A DNA stretch of 5,037 bases from NCBI GenBank assembly GCA_003161515.1, contig PMOH01000339.1:1-5037 (forward strand). The letters run 5' to 3'. Both the position numbers and the translations under genes were made by a program. The notes under the pieces are model-generated. The model saw only the letters and a list, made by a program, of their open reading frames with translations, did no database searches and was not told the origin of the DNA. Source of the DNA: Deltaproteobacteria bacterium (lineage in GTDB: Bacteria; Desulfobacterota; Binatia; Binatales; Binataceae). This document shows, piece after piece, positions 1-5,037 of this stretch. Each line of letters starts with the position of its first letter. The stretch's first letter is position 1.

Positions 1-13
1 ACTGAGAAAAGAG

Positions 14-1231
14 ATGCTGAAGAAGCCTGTTTATATGGACAATCATGCGACCACGCGCGTCGATTCGCGCGTGCTCGATGCGATGCTCCCGTATTTCACT
101 GAGAAGTTCGGCAATGCCGCCAGCCGTAACCACAGTTTTGGCTGGGAGGCAGAAGAGGCCGTCAGTCGCTCGCGCGACCAGATTGCGGCGCTGATTGGGG
201 CCAAGTCCAAGGAGATTATTTTCACCAGCGGCGCGACCGAGTCCGACAACCTGGCAATCAAGGGCGTCGTCGATTTTTACAAAGATAAGGGCAACCACAT
301 CATCAGTTGCGTCACCGAGCATAAGGCCGTGCTCGACAGTTGCCGCGCGCTCGAGCGTGCCGGCAAGGCGACCGTCACGTATCTGCCGGTGGACAAGTAC
401 GGGATGGTCGATCCCGACGCGGTGCGCAGCGCGATCACCGACAAGACCGTGCTCATCACGATCATGTGGGCCAACAACGAGATCGGCACGCTTCATCCGA
501 TTGCCGAAATTGGCAAGATCGCGAAAGAAAAAGGAATCGTCTTTCACACCGACGCGGTTCAGGCGATTGGCAAGGTGCCGGTTGATTTCGAAAAGGCCGG
601 TGTCGATCTCGCGTCGATTACCGCGCACAAGATTTACGGGCCGAAGGGCATCGGCGCGCTGTATGTTCGCTCGAAGGGTCCGCGCGTGCGCTTAAGTCCG
701 CAGATGGACGGCGGCGGCCATGAGCGCGGGATGCGCTCCGGGACGCTCAACGTGCCGGGAATCGTCGGCCTGGGCGCGGCGTGCGAAATCGCGGGCAAGG
801 AAATGCCGGACGAAGCGCAGCGCCTGATCCAGTTGCGCAGTCAGCTGCAGGCTGGACTGTTCGAGCGCCTCGACGAGATTTACGTCAACGGTCATCCGAC
901 CGAGCGGCTGCCGGGCAACCTGAACGTGAGCTTTGCGTACGTCGAAGGCGAGTCGCTGCTGATGGGTATCAACGATATCGCGGTCAGTTCCGGCAGCGCA
1001 TGCACCTCGGCGACGCTCGAGCCGTCGTACGTGATTCGCGCGCTCGGAATCGACGACGAACTCGCGCACAGCTCGATTCGTTTCGGGCTCGGGCGTTTCA
1101 ATACGCTGGAAGAAGTCGATTACGTGACGGACCGCGTCAGCAAGGAAGTGAAGCGGCTGCGCGAGATGTCGCCGTTGTACGAGATGGCGAAAGAGGGAAT
1201 CGATCTCAAGTCGGTCAATTGGAAGTCGTAA
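14..1231 (+). CDS. iscS: Cysteine desulfurase IscS
   Basis: A pyridoxal-phosphate (PLP) enzyme of the cytoplasm that converts L-cysteine to L-alanine and carries the sulfur as a persulfide to IscU and other acceptors. The 405-residue length matches E. coli IscS (404), and similarity runs end to end. Visible landmarks are the phosphate-binding SGATESDNLAIKG (72-84), PLP-stacking His103 in TEHKAV, Asp180 and Gln183 in HTDAVQ, the Schiff-base Lys206 in AHKIYGPKG, GGGHERGMRSGT (233-244), and the long active-site loop SSGSACTS with persulfide-forming Cys330. That loop marks the group I (IscS/NifS) type, not SufS. The C-terminus (SPLYEMAKEGIDL) resembles the IscU-docking tail of E. coli IscS. The ATG is where the family starts; the ribosome site before it is weak (AAAAGAG). 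A TGA at 3-5 could end an upstream gene such as iscR, but nothing else of it is in view. NifS is a less likely alternative, given the iscU-iscA-hscBA context. Confidence 0.97.
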   Translation: MLKKPVYMDNHATTRVDSRVLDAMLPYFTEKFGNAASRNHSFGWEAEEAVSRSRDQIAALIGAKSKEIIFTSGATESDNLAIKGVVDFYKDKGNHIISCVTEHKAVLDSCRALERAGKATVTYLPVDKYGMVDPDAVRSAITDKTVLITIMWANNEIGTLHPIAEIGKIAKEKGIVFHTDAVQAIGKVPVDFEKAGVDLASITAHKIYGPKGIGALYVRSKGPRVRLSPQMDGGGHERGMRSGTLNVPGIVGLGAACEIAGKEMPDEAQRLIQLRSQLQAGLFERLDEIYVNGHPTERLPGNLNVSFAYVEGESLLMGINDIAVSSGSACTSATLEPSYVIRALGIDDELAHSSIRFGLGRFNTLEEVDYVTDRVSKEVKRLREMSPLYEMAKEGIDLKSVNWKS

Positions 1232-1256
1232 CGCGCGCCGTCAAGGGAAAAGAATC

Positions 1257-1682
1257 ATGGCTTATTCAGATAAGGTTATCGAGCACTACAACAATCCCCG
1301 CAACGTCGGCAGCTTCGCCAAGGACGAGAAGGGCGTCGGCACCGGTGTCGTCGGCGCGCCGGAATGCGGCGACGTGATGAAGCTGCAGCTCAAGATCAGC
1401 GACAACGGCGTGATTGAAGATGCGCGCTTCAAGACCTTCGGATGCGGCAGCGCGATCGCAAGTTCGAGCTACGTCACCGAACTGGTCAAGGGCAAGCATA
1501 TCGACGAAGCGATGACGATTAAGAACACCGTCATCGTGAAGGAACTCAACTTGCCGCCGGTCAAGATTCACTGCTCGGTGCTGGCCGAGGACGCGATCAA
1601 GGCCGCGATCACCGACTGGCGCAAGCGCAAGGGCGACGACGTCGCCGTCGAAGAGCCGGCCAAAACTTCAAAAGAGGCTTAG
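1257..1682 (+). CDS. iscU: Iron-sulfur cluster scaffold IscU
   Basis: Scaffold on which 2Fe-2S clusters are assembled from IscS-derived sulfur and iron, then released by HscB/HscA. Cluster ligands and the catalytic acid are all present at the E. coli positions: Cys37 and Asp39 in APECGDVMK, Cys63 in GCGSAIASSS, and His105-Cys106 in KIHCS. The HscA recognition loop LPPVK is intact at 99-103, directly before the ligand pair, which fits the hscB-hscA genes downstream. The body aligns with E. coli IscU (128 residues) without gaps up to about residue 125. This protein then continues with a charged, probably disordered tail of about 13 extra residues (GDDVAVEEPAKTSKEA region), giving 141 in total. 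The start is 25 bases after the iscS stop and is preceded by a good ribosome site, AAGGGAA, at 1243-1249. It is a stand-alone U-type scaffold, without the C-terminal domain of NifU. Confidence 0.97.
   Translation: MAYSDKVIEHYNNPRNVGSFAKDEKGVGTGVVGAPECGDVMKLQLKISDNGVIEDARFKTFGCGSAIASSSYVTELVKGKHIDEAMTIKNTVIVKELNLPPVKIHCSVLAEDAIKAAITDWRKRKGDDVAVEEPAKTSKEA
1671..1678 (+). promoter_or_regulatory. Ribosome binding site for iscA inside the end of iscU
   Basis: AAAGAGGC lies within the last codons of iscU, with its AGAGG core about 11 bases before the GTG at 1689. Together with the 6-base gap between iscU stop and iscA start, this supports GTG 1689 as the start and suggests translational coupling of the two genes. 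A second in-frame GTG at 1695 is possible and would shorten the protein by only two residues. Confidence 0.5.
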
Positions 1683-1688
1683 CTTCAA

Positions 1689-2012
1689 GTGGCTGTGATT
1701 TCACTTTCCGAGGGTGCTGCCCAGAAGATCAAGCAGTTGGTCGCCGACAAGGGCGAAGGCGCGGGCCTGCGCGTGAAGGTCGTGGGCGGTGGATGCTCGG
1801 GCTTGCAATACCGGATGGAAATCGACGCCGCCAAGGAACGCGACAAGGTTTTCGAGCGTGACGGCGCGCGCCTGATCGTCGACAAGAAAAGTTTTCTCTA
1901 TCTCAACGGCTCTGAGCTCGACTACGGCGAAGAACTGATGTCGTCGGGCTTCAAGGTCGTCAATCCAAATGCCAAGCGCAGTTGCGGATGTGGTGAGTCG
2001 TTCGTCGTATGA
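1689..2012 (+). CDS. iscA: A-type iron-sulfur carrier IscA
   Basis: Small HesB/IscA-family protein that binds iron or an iron-sulfur cluster and passes clusters to target apo-proteins. The three invariant cysteines are Cys36 in GGGCSGLQY and Cys99 and Cys101 in the C-terminal SCGCGESF, matching the E. coli IscA pattern (35, 99, 101) and length (107 residues). The segment GFKVVNPNAKRSCGCGESF is the usual family C-terminus. It starts with GTG six bases after iscU, with its ribosome site inside iscU. By sequence alone ErpA or SufA would also be possible names, since the A-type carriers overlap. Position between iscU and hscB argues for the IscA slot, though the functional role could be broader if this is the only A-type carrier in the genome. 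Confidence 0.93.
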   Translation: MAVISLSEGAAQKIKQLVADKGEGAGLRVKVVGGGCSGLQYRMEIDAAKERDKVFERDGARLIVDKKSFLYLNGSELDYGEELMSSGFKVVNPNAKRSCGCGESFVV

Positions 2013-2042
2013 ACGATCGGACGTGGGGACTGGCGTCTCAAG

Positions 2043-2681
2043 ATGATCGAATGCCTTTCATGTGGACGGCAGCAGGAGCCGTCATTAATTTGCGCTGAGT
2101 GCGGGTCGCCGCTGGCGGCGCAGTTCGATTGTTTCGCTGCGCTCGGCCTCCCGCGCCGCCTCACGATCGATCTCGACGCGCTCGAGCGCCGCTATCACGA
2201 ATTGAGCCGCAAGATTCATCCCGACCGGTTCGCATCGAAGGGACCCAAGGTGCGCGACGCGAGTCTCCGCGCGACGGCGACGCTGACCCGCAGCTACCGC
2301 ACGCTGCGTGACCCGGTCGCACGCGGTCTGTATTGGCTCGAACTCAACGGCGAAAAGCTCGCCGAGAACAACAAGCGCGTCCCTGTGGAGCTGGCCGAGC
2401 TGGTTTTCGAAGTGCAGGAGCAACTCGCCGAGATGCAGCTTTCCTCTGATCCCGAAGAGGCGGTTGAGCGCGCGACCGAGATCGCCGCACGGCGCATCGA
2501 GCTTCAATTCAAGATGGATGAAGCCCTGGTCGAACTCGATAGAAATTTTGCGAAATGGGACGAATCCGCAGATCAAAAGATGCTTACATTAGAGTTGAAG
2601 ACCACGCTCTCGAATATTGCCTATCTGCGAACTCTGATCCGCGACGTCGATCGCGCTCTCGAAAACTCCAAGGCCGCCTGA
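2043..2681 (+). CDS. hscB: Fe-S co-chaperone HscB with N-terminal tetracysteine domain
   Basis: J-domain co-chaperone that binds IscU and stimulates the ATPase of HscA. Order of parts in 212 residues: a short tetracysteine module (Cys4, Cys7, Cys17, Cys20; two CxxC pairs nine residues apart) at 1-22; a J domain at about 28-95 starting FDCFAALGLP, with the catalytic HPD at 59-61 in RKIHPDRFAS; then a helical C-terminal domain (about 110-208) of the kind that binds IscU. E. coli HscB (171 residues) begins directly at the J domain, so the cysteine module is extra. Human HSCB carries a comparable metal-binding tetracysteine domain. ATG 2043 is the first possible start after the iscA stop, which is in the same frame, so the cysteine module must be part of the protein if this start is used. 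The ribosome site is poor (GTGGGGA at 2023-2029, 13 bases away). The gap to iscA is 30 bases. Confidence 0.93.
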   Translation: MIECLSCGRQQEPSLICAECGSPLAAQFDCFAALGLPRRLTIDLDALERRYHELSRKIHPDRFASKGPKVRDASLRATATLTRSYRTLRDPVARGLYWLELNGEKLAENNKRVPVELAELVFEVQEQLAEMQLSSDPEEAVERATEIAARRIELQFKMDEALVELDRNFAKWDESADQKMLTLELKTTLSNIAYLRTLIRDVDRALENSKAA

Positions 2682-2711
2682 GACGCGACCACTGACACTA
2701 AAAAAAGAATG
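2682..2711 (+). promoter_or_regulatory. hscB-hscA gap with A7 tract as weak ribosome site
   Basis: The 27-base gap ends in a run of seven A (2700-2706) followed by GA and the ATG. No GGAGG-like element is present; only AAAGA sits beside the start, too close to be a good Shine-Dalgarno site. Translation of hscA may therefore depend on ribosomes arriving from hscB or on an unstructured A-rich leader. The start itself is secured by the family N-terminus (MARIFGIDLGTTNS). Confidence 0.35.
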
Positions 2712-4583
2712 GCGCGAATTTTTGGCATAGACCTCGGCACCACCAACAGCCTGATCGCGGCGATGGAAAATGGCGAGCCGCGCGTGATCGCTGTTGGCGA
2801 GAATGGCAGCGCATTGTTGCCGAGTGTCGTTGCGATTGCACCTGACAGCGCCGTGACCGTCGGCGAACGCGCGATCGAAATGGAACCGCATCTGACCGTC
2901 GAGCGCGGCGGGCGCGTGAGCGCGGTCGGTTTTGCCGGCGGCGAATACGGCGCCGTGATTCGATCGGCTAAACGCTACATGGGATTGGGCGGCGACGAGA
3001 TCGCGCCCGAAGATCGCGCGCGCTACATGTTTGCCGATCTGAGCGGCCCGGTTGTGCGCTTTCAAATCGGCAAGCGCGTGTTCACCCCGTCGCAAATCTC
3101 GGCCGAAATTCTGCGCGCGCTCAAGGGCAGCGCCGAACGCGCATTTGGCAACAACGAAAACGAAAAAGTCGAGCGCGTCGTAATCACCGTGCCCGCTTAC
3201 TTCAACGACGGTCAGCGCCAGGCCACCAAGGACGCTGGCCGCCTCGCCGGTCTCGAAGTCGTGCGCCTGGTGAACGAGCCGACCGCCGCGTCGCTCGCCT
3301 ACGGTCTCAACAAGATGGCGACCGGCAACGTCGCCGTGTTCGACTTCGGCGGCGGCACGTTTGACATTTCCATTCTCAGCATCAAGGAAGGAATCTTCGA
3401 GGTGCTCGCGACCAACGGCGACACTCATCTCGGCGGTGACGATATCGATCGCGCGCTTGTCGATTGGCTGCTGGCCGAACTTCCCGAGACGCTCAAGCTC
3501 GATCGACACGTCTGGAACAGCGCGCGCATGGCCGCCGAGGACGCCAAGAAGCGCCTCACCGACGTTGCCGAGACCGATGTCGTCGTCGAACTCCCCGGCC
3601 ATTCGATTCGCAAGCATCTGACGCGCGACGCGCTCGAAGGTTTGGCCGCGCCGTTCATCGCCCGCACTCTAAAACGATGCGAACTCGCTATCGCTGACGC
3701 AAAACTGACGCCCGACAACATCGACGCCGTCGTGCTGGTCGGCGGATCGACGCGAATGCCGCTAGTCCGCCGCCGCGTCGCCGAGATGTTCCATAGAGAA
3801 CCCCTGTGCTCGATAAACCCAGACCAGGTGGTCGCTTTGGGAGCCGCTGTGCAGGCTTCTGTGCTAATGGGGACTCAGGGCGACATGCTCCTGCTCGACG
3901 TGGTGCCGCTGTCGCTCGGTATCGAAACCATGGGTGGTGTCATGGAGCGTCTAATACATCGCAATACCACTATCCCGACCAGCGTAGCCGAAGGCTTCAC
4001 CACCGCTGTGGATAATCAAACACATGTTGATATCCACGTTTTGCAAGGAGAGCGGGAACTTGCTAAGGATTGCCGTAGCTTGGCGCGCTTCAAGTTGGGC
4101 CCGATTCAAGCGCAGCCGGCGGGTGTCCCGCGTATCGAGGTCACTTTCCTCATCGATGCAAACGGGATACTAAATGTCAATGCGCGCGATGAGCGCACGG
4201 GCCGCGAGCACTCGGTCGACGTCAAGCCCAGCTATGGACTGACGGATGATGAAATCGAGCGAATGCTTGAAGAGGCTATCGATCTCGGGGAGCAGGATCT
4301 TGAAGAGCGCTTGCTGATATCGGCGCGCAACGACGCCGATCAAATCCTGGGCGCACTTCGAAAGCAACTCGGGGAATTCGGCCGGCTGATAGATGCCGGC
4401 GAGCGAGCGCGCATGGATGAGGTGGCGGAGCGGGTGGAGGCGGCCCGAACGGGAGCCGATCGCGAGCTAATCGCAAAACTCGTCGAAGAGCTGAACGAGG
4501 TAACTACTCCGTTCGCGGAACGGATAATGGACGCGGCCATTAAACTGGCGCTCGAAAAGAAATCAGTCGAGGAACTTTCCTGA
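2709..4583 (+). CDS. hscA: Fe-S assembly Hsp70 chaperone HscA
   Basis: Specialised Hsp70 that, with HscB and ATP, binds the LPPVK loop of IscU and promotes cluster transfer. The 624 residues (E. coli 616) carry the three Hsp70 signatures: IDLGTTNS (7-14), VFDFGGGTFDIS (210-221) and VVLVGGSTRMPLVRRRV (341-357). Lys88 in AKRYMG and Glu190 in NEPTAA sit at the catalytic ATPase positions. The interdomain linker and start of the substrate domain read DMLLLDVVPLSLGIETMGG (392-410). HscA-like rather than DnaK-like features include GERELAKDCRSLARF (447-461), KPSYGLTDDEI (506-516) and the ending KKSVEEL, which lacks the glycine-rich acidic tail of DnaK. The start is 27 bases after hscB and has only a weak A-rich ribosome site. 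Codon choice changes about half way along (see findings), but the frame is intact throughout. Confidence 0.96.
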   Translation: MARIFGIDLGTTNSLIAAMENGEPRVIAVGENGSALLPSVVAIAPDSAVTVGERAIEMEPHLTVERGGRVSAVGFAGGEYGAVIRSAKRYMGLGGDEIAPEDRARYMFADLSGPVVRFQIGKRVFTPSQISAEILRALKGSAERAFGNNENEKVERVVITVPAYFNDGQRQATKDAGRLAGLEVVRLVNEPTAASLAYGLNKMATGNVAVFDFGGGTFDISILSIKEGIFEVLATNGDTHLGGDDIDRALVDWLLAELPETLKLDRHVWNSARMAAEDAKKRLTDVAETDVVVELPGHSIRKHLTRDALEGLAAPFIARTLKRCELAIADAKLTPDNIDAVVLVGGSTRMPLVRRRVAEMFHREPLCSINPDQVVALGAAVQASVLMGTQGDMLLLDVVPLSLGIETMGGVMERLIHRNTTIPTSVAEGFTTAVDNQTHVDIHVLQGERELAKDCRSLARFKLGPIQAQPAGVPRIEVTFLIDANGILNVNARDERTGREHSVDVKPSYGLTDDEIERMLEEAIDLGEQDLEERLLISARNDADQILGALRKQLGEFGRLIDAGERARMDEVAERVEAARTGADRELIAKLVEELNEVTTPFAERIMDAAIKLALEKKSVEELS

Positions 4584-4627
4584 GCAGGTTAACTGCAACG
4601 GAAGTCATAGCAGGACGTATATTTGAC

Positions 4628-4852
4628 ATGGGACTCAAGTGGGATCAGGCCGAAGAGCTGGCGGAAGTGCTCGCGGAAAACCATCCCGGATTGAATCCGC
4701 TCGACGCGCGGTTTACCGACCTGCGGCAATGGGTTATCGATCTCGACGAATTCGACGACAATCGCGAAGGTTCAACCGAAGGAAAATTGGAAGCCATCCA
4801 GATGGCGTGGCACGAAATATATAAGGAACAGAACGAGGACGATTCTGAATAG
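4628..4852 (+). CDS. iscX: Fe-S assembly protein IscX (YfhJ family)
   Basis: Small acidic protein that in E. coli binds IscS and iron and modulates the rate of cluster assembly, working in competition with frataxin (CyaY). The first five residues, MGLKW, are identical to E. coli IscX, which fixes the start. Further shared blocks are RFTDLRQWVIDLDEFDD (28-44) and LEAIQMAW (54-61). At 74 residues it is slightly longer than E. coli IscX (66) because of an acidic tail, KEQNEDDSE. It lies 45 bases downstream of the hscA stop, taking the place directly after hscA that fdx occupies in E. coli. The ribosome site is poor (AGGA at 4612-4615, 12 bases away), so it may be translated at a low level or coupled to hscA. 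Confidence 0.94.
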   Translation: MGLKWDQAEELAEVLAENHPGLNPLDARFTDLRQWVIDLDEFDDNREGSTEGKLEAIQMAWHEIYKEQNEDDSE

Positions 4853-4871
4853 GCGTAGAGGGGTCTACGTC
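4852..4871 (+). repeat. Inverted repeat / RNA hairpin after iscX
   Basis: CGTAGA (4854-4859) and TCTACG (4864-4869) are perfect inverted arms around a GGGG loop. One G-U and one G-C pair can extend the stem to eight base pairs, reaching into the last base of the iscX stop codon. No T-run follows (the next bases are CAACAAACTAC), so this is not a standard intrinsic terminator. It could be a weak terminator, an attenuator or an mRNA-stabilising or processing hairpin separating the isc genes from the next gene; which one cannot be told from the sequence. Confidence 0.5.
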
Positions 4872-4882
4872 CAACAAACTAC

Positions 4883-4891
4883 GGGGAGGTG
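4883..4891 (+). promoter_or_regulatory. Strong Shine-Dalgarno site for the downstream gene
   Basis: GGGGAGGTG contains GGAGGTG (4885-4891), a full seven-base complement to the CACCTCC core of the usual 16S rRNA 3' end, ending six bases before the GTG at 4898. It is the best ribosome binding site in the window and decides the start of the following gene, which has no ATG at that point. Confidence 0.7.
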
Positions 4892-4897
4892 GGAGCG

Positions 4898-5037
4898 GTG
4901 GAAGAAGCACGCAGCACGACACTGAAGACGGACAACGGAGAGAAGATGCAGGAAAAGGAAACACTGGACGAGAGATTGCCGGGGCTGTTCGAGCCCGACA
5001 CGCTTTTGCCCATTCAATACTTCGAGGCGATGCGCAA
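4898..5037 (+). CDS. Hypothetical protein, N-terminal part (runs off the window)
   Basis: An open frame beginning GTG GAA GAA GCA, with no stop before the window end (46 codons seen). The start rests on the near-ideal Shine-Dalgarno site just upstream; an in-frame ATG at 4946, with a closely spaced GGAGAG before it, is an alternative start. A stop at 4856 closes the frame upstream. The first 25 or so residues are charged and rich in Glu, Lys and Thr, probably disordered. They are followed by a more ordered-looking stretch, LPGLFEPDTLLPIQYFEAMR, with no signal peptide or membrane segment. I do not recognise a family. It shows none of the N-terminal features of Fdx, CyaY or IscR, as far as 46 residues allow. 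It is 45 bases after iscX on the same strand, so it may be co-transcribed, with the hairpin between them as a possible control point. Confidence 0.6.
   Translation, partial: MEEARSTTLKTDNGEKMQEKETLDERLPGLFEPDTLLPIQYFEAMR

Noticed and set aside
1..13. TGA at 3-5 as the end of an upstream iscR gene.
   Set aside because: iscR before iscS is common, but five bases give no coding evidence, so no feature was called.
781..1377. Open frame of 198 codons on the plus strand overlapping the end of iscS and the start of iscU in another frame.
   Set aside because: It overlaps two certain genes, is rich in Arg and Ala as expected of a shifted high-GC frame, and has no family resemblance.
2019..2038. Possible short hairpin GGACG/CGTCT between iscA and hscB.
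   Set aside because: Only four Watson-Crick pairs plus one G-U around a 10-base loop; this is expected by chance in GC-rich sequence.
2589..3617. Long open frame of 342 codons on the minus strand opposite the end of hscB and the first half of hscA.
   Set aside because: It lies antisense to a clear Hsp70 with intact signatures. High-GC genes with G/C-ending codons often leave a stop-free antisense frame, and its translation shows no recognisable domain. It ends at the point where hscA codon use changes, which fits a composition artefact.
4623..4628. Perfect TTGACA -35-like hexamer at the iscX start.
   Set aside because: No -10-like element follows at 16-18 bases (the sequence there is around CAGGCC), and it overlaps the start codon of iscX, so a promoter for iscX is not possible from it.

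Overview
The window is almost wholly taken up by a housekeeping iron-sulfur cluster assembly (ISC) operon on the + strand. The organism is a bacterium with high-GC coding sequence (roughly 60% by eye, many GCG, CGC, GTC and ATC codons). The protein set is close to the Escherichia coli ISC set in order and motifs. It differs in having a tetracysteine N-terminus on HscB, in lacking a ferredoxin gene, and in some IscS wording (YMDNHATT, GNAASRNH instead of the E. coli GNPASRSH). These suggest a lineage outside the Gammaproteobacteria, such as a deltaproteobacterial-grade, Acidobacteriota-like or Binatota-like group. That placement is inference; the sequence does not fix the phylum.

Layout: iscS (14-1231), iscU (1257-1682), iscA (1689-2012), hscB (2043-2681), hscA (2709-4583) and iscX (4628-4852). 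All gaps are 6 to 44 bases, with no internal terminator, so they are probably one transcript. The window opens 13 bases before iscS, so any promoter and any iscR regulator lie outside it. After iscX comes a short GGGG-loop inverted repeat. A very strong ribosome binding site and a GTG-started open frame of unknown function (4898 onward) follow and run off the window end.

How the genes work together (known family roles): IscS takes sulfur from cysteine and passes it as persulfide to the scaffold IscU, where a 2Fe-2S cluster is built. IscX binds IscS and modulates this step. The J-protein HscB brings loaded IscU to the Hsp70 HscA, which recognises the LPPVK loop of IscU (present here) and drives cluster release. 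IscA is an A-type carrier that takes part in delivery to apo-proteins. The usual electron donor Fdx is not encoded between hscA and iscX.

Points that stand out are the zinc-ribbon-like HscB N-terminus, the missing fdx, an abrupt change in codon use about half way through hscA, and the well-translated unknown gene at the operon's tail. I found no evidence for a wholly new system, mobile element, CRISPR array or RNA gene.
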